From Chitinophagaceae bacterium (GTDB taxonomy: Bacteria > Bacteroidota > Bacteroidia > Chitinophagales > Chitinophagaceae): a stretch of DNA of 64,000 bases. The notes beneath the pieces are model-generated. The model was not told the DNA's origin. It was given only the letters and a program-made list of their open reading frames with translations, and made no database searches. Below, in pieces: positions 25,102-31,097 of the stretch (positions are counted from its first letter, which is position 1; every line of letters starts with the position of its first letter). The stretch lies in the NCBI GenBank assembly GCA_023229465.1, contig JALNZE010000016.1, positions 1-64,000 on the forward strand, read 5' to 3'. The position numbers and the translations under genes are program-made.

Positions 25102-25308
25102 TTACTTCGTATTTACCGGCAACTGCAAGAGTTTGTTCGGTGAGATGGTTTCTACTTTGACGGCACTTAAAATTTTACTGTTGTCATTTAATAAGGAGCC
25201 GAAGAGTTTTTTTAGGAGTTCCGTTTCCTCCACATTAAGCGGTCGGCTCTTGTTCGTCTTTACATCATAGAGTGACCAATTATCCGAAAAGCGGCAGATA
25301 TAAAACAT
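25102..25308 (-). CDS. small hypothetical element protein, 68 residues
   Basis: 68 residues; begins Met-Phe-Tyr-Ile-Cys-Arg-Phe-Ser-Asp-Asn-Trp-Ser-Leu-Tyr-Asp and continues with Arg-Pro-Leu-Asn-Val-Glu-Glu-Thr-Glu. Charged and soluble. Unrecognised. It lies in a row of small genes between the HTH gene and the mobilization operon, in the same direction, as is usual for such elements. Confidence 0.45.
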   Translation of the reverse strand: MFYICRFSDNWSLYDVKTNKSRPLNVEETELLKKLFGSLLNDNSKILSAVKVETISPNKLLQLPVNTK

Positions 25309-25322
25309 AGTTTACGATTTTA

Positions 25323-25565
25323 TCAGTGAATGTTTTTATTGAAAAGCCAGGGCTGCGTTTTGATAGCTGAGAATATCCAGCCATGTGCGGCATTTTTCCA
25401 TCTTTTGATCATTTCCCCTTTTTTCGTGCGCCATTGTCTTAATTGGTAGCATTGGAAAAAATGCTCCGCTTCCTTGTCATTCATCCCTTTTTGTGAAAAA
25501 TACATTTTCACCTGGTCAAGACTTGGTGGCCACATGGTATCGGTAAAAAATTGTTGTTTTGCCAT
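25323..25565 (-). CDS. small hypothetical element protein, 80 residues
   Basis: 80 residues, with Tyr-Phe-Ser-Gln-Lys-Gly-Met-Asn-Asp-Lys-Glu-Ala-Glu-His-Phe-Phe, then several Trp and basic residues. This Trp-rich, basic pattern (Lys-Gly-x-x-x-x-Ala-x-x-Phe-Phe) recurs in small proteins of Bacteroidota mobile elements. It may bind DNA. No further support. Fourteen bases separate it from the next gene, so it belongs to the same small-gene unit. Confidence 0.5.
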   Translation of the reverse strand: MAKQQFFTDTMWPPSLDQVKMYFSQKGMNDKEAEHFFQCYQLRQWRTKKGEMIKRWKNAAHGWIFSAIKTQPWLFNKNIH

Positions 25566-25586
25566 TTCTTCCAGTTTTTAGGTCTC

Positions 25587-25916
25587 TCATTTGATTTTCA
25601 AATTGCCATGTTTTTTGGATTGCAATAGTTTTTCGATGTCCCCCGGATCGTAATAATAAATACCGCCAAGCGGGCTATACGGCAGCGTTCCGTTGTTCCG
25701 CCAGGTAAGCAGGGTGTTGGAAGAGATACCGAGGAATTCTTCAACTTCATAAGACTTTAACCATTTTTTCACCGGCTGGTTTGCTGCTGCATCCAACAGC
25801 CGTTTAAAGCTGACCAGCAATTCCGTTTTAAAATCGCGTAAATCTTCGAGTGTCACCAATTGGTGTAAGAGCAACTGTTTATTACCTACTGTTTGCAATT
25901 CATGCACTTTGCTCAT
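25587..25916 (-). CDS. helix-turn-helix (excisionase-like) protein
   Basis: 109 residues. The C-terminal half is a MerR/excisionase-type HTH: Tyr-Glu-Val-Glu-Glu-Phe-Leu-Gly-Ile-Ser-Ser-Asn-Thr-Leu-Leu-Thr-Trp-Arg-Asn, then Gly-Gly-Ile-Tyr-Tyr-Tyr-Asp-Pro-Gly-Asp-Ile. This is the HTH_17-type fold found near integrases and in mobile-element regulation. It probably regulates transfer genes or directs excision. The promoter box upstream (25951 to 25977) is shared with the 20532..21314 gene. Confidence 0.75.
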   Translation of the reverse strand: MSKVHELQTVGNKQLLLHQLVTLEDLRDFKTELLVSFKRLLDAAANQPVKKWLKSYEVEEFLGISSNTLLTWRNNGTLPYSPLGGIYYYDPGDIEKLLQSKKHGNLKIK

Positions 25917-25950
25917 TGTTACCTTGGCTTTACAATAACGAATTTAGGAT

Positions 25951-25977
25951 GGTGGAAACGGGGTGTTTCCAAGCGGA
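25951..25977. promoter_or_regulatory. element promoter box, copy 2
   Basis: GTTTCCAAGCGGA at 25965 to 25977 matches 12 of 13 positions in the box at 21406. It also forms an inverted repeat with GGAAAC just before it. It lies about 45 bases before the HTH gene start on the minus strand, where a promoter would be. Confidence 0.4.
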
Positions 25978-26021
25978 GGTCATAGTGAGGGAAGAAATAT
26001 CAATAAGAACCGAAAAAGAAA

Positions 26022-26759
26022 CTAAATTTTTTCAAAATCGTCTATGTTCTTTTCAATTTGAGAACATAATTTAATAACATCAATGGCATATGCAGAAATA
26101 TCAGATGCGCTTATAATTTGTGTCACACCCCTTCCATGTGCATAGCTACCTCGATATTCAGCTAGTTTTTGAAGAGAATTCAAAAAAAGAGAATTTGGTA
26201 TATCAATTCCAACCGGCACGAGCAAACGCAACAAATATTTCAAAGAAGCACCATGATTAGATTCAATATGACCTCTGAAAAATTCTCGCGTTTCTTTTAA
26301 TATTTCCTTTGTATATGAATTTGTTTTTTTCGTCAGAGTTGCTAATTCATTCATAGTTGGAGAAATGCCTGCTTTATATATTTGAGTGACATCCTCTAAT
26401 TTATTTTTAAATTTTTTCATTGTTTCTGAATTATCAGAAAAAATGCTAAAACTTGATGCTAATACTAAAGTTTCAATCAATTGAATAATTCCCAAATTTA
26501 TCTTATCCAGTTCAGCGGCATTTATTGGAATTTTAGTGATGACAATTTTTGATTTATATTTCAAATAAGCCTTTTCCAATGTGTATTTGCATAATTTTTC
26601 TACAAATTCTTCAACTGCTGCATGAGCCAATACACAAAATGCTTTTACGCAATCTTCTTCTTCCGTGGTTGGAATTAGGGTTGGGGATTTTACATGGGTT
26701 TCCAATAAAGACTGGTAAAGTCGATAGAAATAATTTTTTAATAATGATGCTTCAGTCAC
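26022..26759 (-). CDS. HEPN-domain putative ribonuclease paired with DUF262 protein
   Basis: 245 residues, helical, no signal peptide. Near the C-terminus is Tyr-Arg-Gly-Ser-Tyr-Ala-His-Gly-Arg-Gly; Arg203 and His208 make the Rx4H catalytic motif of HEPN RNases. The pattern (Ala-Ala-Val-Glu-Glu-Phe-Val-Glu-Lys-Leu near 48) fits the MAE_28990/RiboL-PSP type of HEPN protein. The start codon is GTG at 26759 and shares one base with the stop of the DUF262 gene (TAGTG), so the pair is translated together. HEPN proteins in such pairs are thought to cleave RNA upon infection; here that is inference from the motif and neighbour. Confidence 0.75.
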   Translation of the reverse strand: MTEASLLKNYFYRLYQSLLETHVKSPTLIPTTEEEDCVKAFCVLAHAAVEEFVEKLCKYTLEKAYLKYKSKIVITKIPINAAELDKINLGIIQLIETLVLASSFSIFSDNSETMKKFKNKLEDVTQIYKAGISPTMNELATLTKKTNSYTKEILKETREFFRGHIESNHGASLKYLLRLLVPVGIDIPNSLFLNSLQKLAEYRGSYAHGRGVTQIISASDISAYAIDVIKLCSQIEKNIDDFEKI

Positions 26760-27922
26760 TACTCCGGTACAATAATTTGAGGAAATTGTTTATCAAAAGA
26801 AATATTAACAGCTTGTCTAAATAGTTCAAAGCGAGTAAAAAAGTTCTTTTTGGTATTCGTTGCGGATGTTAGAGATTTTCTGAAATCTGAATTATTTTCA
26901 GACAATTTGTTAAACTCAGCTACAAATAAACCTCGGTTCTCATCTGTAAGATCAACAACATTTAATTGTGAAAAAAAATAAACTTCAACATCAAGCAAAT
27001 TTCTAATAAATCTATTTTCACTATAATATTTTCCAATATTATCAATTCCAATAATTGTTGAAAGTAGCTTAATACCAGAATTAAATTGAGAAAAGAGTGA
27101 CTCTACAGTTGCTTGTTGATTATTCCAATCTTTATTTAAAGAAACCATGGTATCATCTAAGAATTTTTTCAGATTCCCGGCATAATCGTTAAGCCCTAAT
27201 CTGTTTGAGATATATTTCAAAACTATTTCTGCGTCTATCAACCTTTTATCAGGTTGAGTAAGGCCTAATACTTGGTGGAGGGGACCAATTGTTTCTGTAC
27301 ATTCCATGAGAAAATCAGAAAAGCCACCTTTTCTCAATGATTGGCGTAGCTCTTGCATTGATAAAGGAACTGCACCGGAATTTAATCTATAAAAAATTTC
27401 ATACAGAATATCATCGGAAGATTGATTAAATACAACAGTACATCTTATGTCGGAGTTTTGAAAAGAACGATATTCATCTTTATTAACTTCCTGTGACAGA
27501 AGTTCAATTGTGAAATTATTCAGCTTTGGTTTTAGCTTTAGATCTTTTAAAACAGGTTTATCCCAGTAACCAAATTTTTCATTATTTATAAAACCAGCAA
27601 TTGTTAATAATCTTTGTTTCCCATCTAATACAACAAATTTGTTTTTTTCAGTATGGCTTTCAGCCAAAACAACTTCTGGAACAGGTAATTTAAGAATTAA
27701 TGATTCTATCAATCTACTTCTCTTTTCATCATTCCAAGCATTTCTCCTTTGAAATTTCGGATTTAAGTCGATGTTTCCTTGAATTATTTGGTTATATATT
27801 GTTTCAACCGTCCAATCTCTAGAGTAGGTTTTTATATTTTCCGAAAGAACTATTGAAATATCATCAACTATTTCCTGGTTTGAGTCAAGAATAATCGCGT
27901 CTAAATTCGGTTGATCTGACAT
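26759..27922 (-). CDS. DUF262 (ParB-like) protein, putative defence partner
   Basis: 387 residues. N-terminal DUF262 domain: Ile-Asp-Leu-Asn-Pro-Lys-Phe-Gln-Arg-Arg-Asn-Ala-Trp, then Leu-Asp-Gly-Lys-Gln-Arg-Leu-Leu at about 95 to 103, the DGxxR nucleotide-binding/hydrolysis motif also seen in GmrS and ParB-like proteins. The C-terminal part (after 200) is helical and unassigned; it lacks a visible HNH (DUF1524) motif, the usual nuclease of GmrSD enzymes. It precedes the HEPN gene with a one-base overlap. Together they look like a sensor plus RNase effector. Confidence 0.82.
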   Translation of the reverse strand: MSDQPNLDAIILDSNQEIVDDISIVLSENIKTYSRDWTVETIYNQIIQGNIDLNPKFQRRNAWNDEKRSRLIESLILKLPVPEVVLAESHTEKNKFVVLDGKQRLLTIAGFINNEKFGYWDKPVLKDLKLKPKLNNFTIELLSQEVNKDEYRSFQNSDIRCTVVFNQSSDDILYEIFYRLNSGAVPLSMQELRQSLRKGGFSDFLMECTETIGPLHQVLGLTQPDKRLIDAEIVLKYISNRLGLNDYAGNLKKFLDDTMVSLNKDWNNQQATVESLFSQFNSGIKLLSTIIGIDNIGKYYSENRFIRNLLDVEVYFFSQLNVVDLTDENRGLFVAEFNKLSENNSDFRKSLTSATNTKKNFFTRFELFRQAVNISFDKQFPQIIVPE

Positions 27923-28016
27923 ATAAAAATAAGTTTTATGTAAATCTATTGTTTTTAAATGAAAAATTCATCTACTGATAGTCCAATAAATATTTAGGTA
28001 CCCACAGGAAATTTGA

Positions 28017-28502
28017 TCACAAATCATTACCTATTTTCTTGTATTTCAACATTTTAGAAGATTTTCTTCCTTTCTCTTCAACAACTGACAAAACGAGAGC
28101 TTTAGTAATTAAATTTATTGGTTGTGAAATATATTTGAAATAATCCAACATCATGATCTTGCACTGTCCCTGTTGTTCCATCACATAACCGATGTCAAAA
28201 CAGAAATAATAATCGTACCCGTCCATGGTCTTGTGTTCCGTAGCGTACTTAAAATTAAACCCGCTTTCAATCAAATCTTGTTTGCTGGTAATATGGTATT
28301 TGCTTTTGGCCATAAAATCGGTAAGAATCCTGCGGTTCTTTTTCAGGATATTGATAACAGGCAGAATGAGATCATTTTCTATTTTCAACTGGCGGTTATT
28401 ATTGGCACTTTTACAGAAAACATTGCAGAATTTCTGGTCTGCGCGTCCTTTTAGTTCTTTGCCGCATTCGAGGCATATGTCTTTAGTTGGTCTTGCTTGC
28501 AT
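28017..28502 (-). CDS. zinc-ribbon protein of Bacteroidota mobile elements
   Basis: 161 residues. The N-terminal Cys-Leu-Glu-Cys-Gly-Lys-Glu-Leu...Phe-Cys-Asn-Val-Phe-Cys is a four-cysteine zinc ribbon (residues 10 to 30), of the type found in proteins tied to integrative elements. The rest is a helical region of unknown role. It may be a DNA-binding regulator. No close neighbour gene in operon; 94 bases separate it from the DUF262 gene downstream. Confidence 0.65.
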   Translation of the reverse strand: MQARPTKDICLECGKELKGRADQKFCNVFCKSANNNRQLKIENDLILPVINILKKNRRILTDFMAKSKYHITSKQDLIESGFNFKYATEHKTMDGYDYYFCFDIGYVMEQQGQCKIMMLDYFKYISQPINLITKALVLSVVEEKGRKSSKMLKYKKIGNDL

Positions 28503-28555
28503 ATTTAAGTATTTATCGTTTAATTGGAAAGGTTCAAACTAAGTGTGTCATTTCC

Positions 28556-29101
28556 TTAATCTTTAGCATTGAAACCTATCGCGCGGCGTGGTGGGTTTGG
28601 TGGATTCAATAACTGATTAAGGCATTCAAAAATCTGTTGGAACCGTTCATCATGTTCCTGCAACGTTCCACGCTGTTCCCTGTCGTTGCGTTGTAGTTCT
28701 TCAAGTTTCATCAAGATGTCTTTATGTGTCTGGAGCATTTCACGCATACGGGTAAAAATGCGTATTATCTGAATGTTTACATTGATTGCAATCTCACTAT
28801 TCAAAACACTGGAAAGCATAGCCACACCCTGTTCAGTAAAGGCCATCGGAAAGTAACGTGTACCTCCCCAACTTGAGGTCACAAATTGTGACCTCAAGTT
28901 TTCAAATTCTTCTTCCGTTAATTTAAAGGAGAAATCTTCAGGAAATCGGTTTTTGTTCCTTTTGACTGCCTGATTGAATTTTTTCGTTTCTACTCCATAT
29001 AATTCTGCCAAATCTCTATCCAGCATTACTTTTTGACCTCGAACCAAGTAAATCTTTGTAAGTATAATATCATCCGTAATGATTATTTTATTCGATTGCA
29101 T
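28556..29101 (-). CDS. ORF6N-domain protein (KilA-N-related, prophage/element regulator)
   Basis: 181 residues. The first 90 form the ORF6N domain: Tyr-Leu-Val-Arg-Gly-Gln-Lys-Val-Met-Leu-Asp-Arg-Asp-Leu-Ala-Glu-Leu-Tyr-Gly-Val, Phe-Asn-Gln-Ala-Val-Lys-Arg-Asn, and Ala-Phe-Thr-Glu-Gln-Gly-Val-Ala-Met-Leu. This domain is thought to bind DNA and is common on phages and Bacteroidota mobile elements. Coiled coil from about 110 to 165. The segment Asn-Leu-Arg-Ser-Gln-Phe-Val-Thr-Ser-Ser is encoded by an almost perfect palindrome (28870 to 28900), discussed in the findings. Likely a regulator of element genes. Confidence 0.85.
   Translation of the reverse strand: MQSNKIIITDDIILTKIYLVRGQKVMLDRDLAELYGVETKKFNQAVKRNKNRFPEDFSFKLTEEEFENLRSQFVTSSWGGTRYFPMAFTEQGVAMLSSVLNSEIAINVNIQIIRIFTRMREMLQTHKDILMKLEELQRNDREQRGTLQEHDERFQQIFECLNQLLNPPNPPRRAIGFNAKD
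28870..28900. repeat. 31-base palindrome inside the ORF6N gene
   Basis: Perfect arms of 15 bases (AACTTGAGGTCACAA and its complement) around one central base. Its inner 27 bases (28872 to 28898) match in length and ends the two intergenic palindromes at 29150 and 29193. On the minus strand it encodes Leu-Arg-Ser-Gln-Phe-Val-Thr-Ser. Confidence 0.9.
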
Positions 29102-29149
29102 ATAGTGAATATTTAAATGTTATTAATGATTCAACCGATCTGCCCTATA

Positions 29150-29176
29150 CTTGAAGTCGCATTTTGCGACTTCAAG
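29150..29176. repeat. 27-base palindrome upstream of the ORF6N gene, copy 2
   Basis: Perfect 12-base arms (CTTGAAGTCGCA and complement) with a three-base centre, about 50 bases before the ORF6N start on its strand. Translated on the minus strand it would give Leu-Lys-Ser-Gln-Asn-Ala-Thr-Ser, parallel to the segment encoded by the copy inside the gene. Confidence 0.9.
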
Positions 29177-29192
29177 ATTTTAGAATGATGTG

Positions 29193-29219
29193 CTTGAGAT
29201 ACCAAATTGGCACTTCAAG
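29193..29219. repeat. 27-base imperfect palindrome, copy 3
   Basis: Same length and same CTTGA/TCAAG ends, with arms matching in 10 of 13 positions (CTTGAGATACCAA against CTTGAAGTGCCAA). It lies just after the integrase stop. Read on the minus strand it gives Leu-Lys-Cys-Gln-Phe-Gly-Ile-Ser. Confidence 0.8.
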
Positions 29220-29227
29220 CCAACCAT

Positions 29228-30502
29228 TCACACTGCTATTAACTGATTTTTGTTCTTATGCAGTTTACTTTGCAACAATGCCATATCCATACTGAGTTTG
29301 GTTTTCACCACTTTCGCATAGAGCATGGTAGTAGTCAGCTTGGTGTGACCCAGCATTTTAGAAATAGATTCAATCGGTACACCATTACAAAGTGTGACAG
29401 TAGTGGCAAACGTGTGACGCGCTAAATGAAAAGTCAGGATTTTAGTAATACCGCAAACTTCTCCAATTACTTTTAAGCTTCGGTTCATTTCCTGGTTGGT
29501 GATATAAGGGAAGACTGTATCACGCGGAAGTTCGCCCTTCCTGTTTTTGAATTTTTCCCAAATAACTACGGCTTGCTCCAGTAAAGGCACATCCACCGCG
29601 ACATCTGTTTTAGCACGATTGGTTTTGATCCACAGGAAACCGTCCAAACTGGATACGATATTGGCGGGTTTGAGGCCCATTACATCTACATAAGACAAAC
29701 CCGTATAACAGCAGAAAACAAATAAGTCTTTCACATTTTCCCGCATTGGGTTCTCAAAATGATAATTTTCAATTATTTCCAGGTCTTGCTCGTTTAATAT
29801 CTCCCGGTCGGCGTGTTTAAATTTCAGGGAATAGGCAGTAAACGGATTTTTGGGCATCCATTCGTTGTTCGTGGCCCAGGTAGCCATCTTTTTGATACGT
29901 TCCAGGTGTTTCATGGTGCCGTTGGTGGTGCAGGGGTCATTTGCTTTCAGAGGGGTTGTTCTGACATAAAACTCAAATGCGGTCAAAAAAGAATAGGTCA
30001 ACTCTTTTAAAGCAATATCACCGGCTGGATATTTTTCTTTCAGGAATTTTTTGATATAGCGCTCAGTAGTGAAATAATTTTTCATGCTCCCTTTTTTCAG
30101 GACTTGTTGCATGACGGTATTGTGTTCTTTGACCAACCAAAGCAGTGTTTTTTCCTGCGTACATTCTTTCAGTATTTCGGGTGCATCAGCATCCATTCCG
30201 AGATAAGCGCTTTTGACAGCTTCGGCGCTCACGTTTTCCCCGTGTAAAATCAGTTCCTGGTAATGTGTCACCAATTTGGAACGTACTTCCTCCAGAAAAG
30301 AATTGAATTCTTTTAGCTGCTGGGTGTTGGATTTAGCAGCCCCTTTCCCATCGTTCCAATCTTTTTCGGGCAGCGATTTTTTCATCGACATTTCTACCCT
30401 GCTTTTGTTGACGATGATACGCGCATAAACAGGACATTGCCCGTCTGTGGCTTTGTGGCGGCGCAGTACAAAGTGTACGCCGAATGTGTTTGTGTTTTTC
30501 AT
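29228..30502 (-). CDS. tyrosine site-specific integrase, CTnDOT-like
   Basis: 424 residues from the ATG at 30502, whose product starts Met-Lys-Asn-Thr-Asn-Thr-Phe; a GTG at 30538 would add twelve. N-terminal arm-binding part, a SAM-like core-binding domain at about 105 to 200, and a catalytic domain. Visible catalytic residues near the end are His-Leu-Ala-Arg-His, Gly-His and the Tyr in Met-Leu-Tyr-Ala-Lys. The usual first Arg (box I) is replaced: Tyr-Thr-Gly-Leu-Ser-Tyr, a Ser as reported for CTnDOT integrase. It ends the island at the tRNA side and would insert and excise it. Confidence 0.9.
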   Translation of the reverse strand: MKNTNTFGVHFVLRRHKATDGQCPVYARIIVNKSRVEMSMKKSLPEKDWNDGKGAAKSNTQQLKEFNSFLEEVRSKLVTHYQELILHGENVSAEAVKSAYLGMDADAPEILKECTQEKTLLWLVKEHNTVMQQVLKKGSMKNYFTTERYIKKFLKEKYPAGDIALKELTYSFLTAFEFYVRTTPLKANDPCTTNGTMKHLERIKKMATWATNNEWMPKNPFTAYSLKFKHADREILNEQDLEIIENYHFENPMRENVKDLFVFCCYTGLSYVDVMGLKPANIVSSLDGFLWIKTNRAKTDVAVDVPLLEQAVVIWEKFKNRKGELPRDTVFPYITNQEMNRSLKVIGEVCGITKILTFHLARHTFATTVTLCNGVPIESISKMLGHTKLTTTMLYAKVVKTKLSMDMALLQSKLHKNKNQLIAV

Positions 30503-30624
30503 TTGAAAATCATTTTTGTGGTTTGAAATCAAACTCACGATCCGATCAGACGAACCACGAAAAATGACACTATGAACAACTTTAAAACCTACAACCTTTA
30601 CCCATAAAGAGTTTCAGCGTTCCG

Positions 30625-30673
30625 AGGTGACCTCAAGGTGACCTCAAAGATACAGTTCACCTTGAGGTCACCT
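30625..30673. promoter_or_regulatory. integrase-side binding cluster: tandem and inverted GTGACCTCAA half-sites
   Basis: Perfect 17-base arms (AGGTGACCTCAAGGTGA at 30625 to 30641 and its complement at 30657 to 30673). Within them are two head-to-tail half-sites GTGACCTCAAG/A at 30627 and 30638, exactly 11 bases apart (one DNA turn), and one inverted CTTGAGGTCAC at 30661. It lies about 120 bases before the integrase start. It may be an operator or an integrase arm-binding site. Confidence 0.6.
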
Positions 30674-30720
30674 TCCAGTTCACACGCTGGTTTGTTTCAA
30701 ATGGGGTAAATTGATATAGA

Positions 30721-30758
30721 AAACAATAAAAAAACCCGAAAACATCACTGTTTTCGGG
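30721..30758 (-). terminator. terminator of the tRNA-Ser/tRNA-Pro unit
   Basis: On the minus strand, nine-base arms CCCGAAAAC/GTTTTCGGG with a six-base loop, followed by a T run. It lies 28 bases after the 3' end of tRNA-Pro in the direction of transcription. Confidence 0.85.
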
Positions 30759-30786
30759 CCTTTGTGGGCGTTTGCCTAACTTTATG

Positions 30787-30860
30787 TCGGGAAGACAGGA
30801 TTCGAACCTGCGACCCCCTGGTCCCAAACCAGGTGCGCTACCGGCCTGCGCTACTTCCCG
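30787..30860 (-). tRNA. tRNA-Pro (anticodon TGG)
   Basis: 74 bases. Acceptor arms CGGGAAG/CTTCCCG with discriminator A, T-arm with GGTTCGAATCC, anticodon stem CCTGG/CCAGG and loop TTTGGGA, giving anticodon TGG. CCA is not encoded. It lies 16 bases after tRNA-Ser in the same transcript, with a terminator beyond. Its 3' end faces the integrase side of the island, the usual arrangement for insertion into a tRNA gene. Confidence 0.95.
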
Positions 30861-30876
30861 AACGATACTCAACCAG

Positions 30877-30965
30877 CGGTGAAGGAGGGATTCGAACCCT
30901 CGGTACAGTTTAACCCGTACGGCAGTTTAGCAAACTACTGGTTTTAGCCACTCACCCACCTCACC
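30877..30965 (-). tRNA. tRNA-Ser (anticodon GCT)
   Basis: 89 bases with a long variable arm, as expected for serine. Acceptor arms GGTGAGG/CTTCACC (one wobble pair), T-loop TTCGAAT, anticodon stem GTAGT/ACTGC around loop TTGCTAA, so the anticodon is GCT. First gene of the two-tRNA unit. Confidence 0.93.
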
Positions 30966-31097
30966 ATTCCTTCTCCTTTTGAAGAGGGCTGCAAAAATAG
31001 GTGGAGAAGGGGTAATTGCCAAAAAATTCATAGAGCTAAAAAATCAAAGCACCCCTGGCAATTGATTAATAATTACTAATTAATAATTAATAATTTT

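Noticed and set aside
30657..30872. 71-residue minus-strand frame across the tRNA
   Set aside because: It is an open frame through tRNA-Pro and its terminator, not a protein gene.
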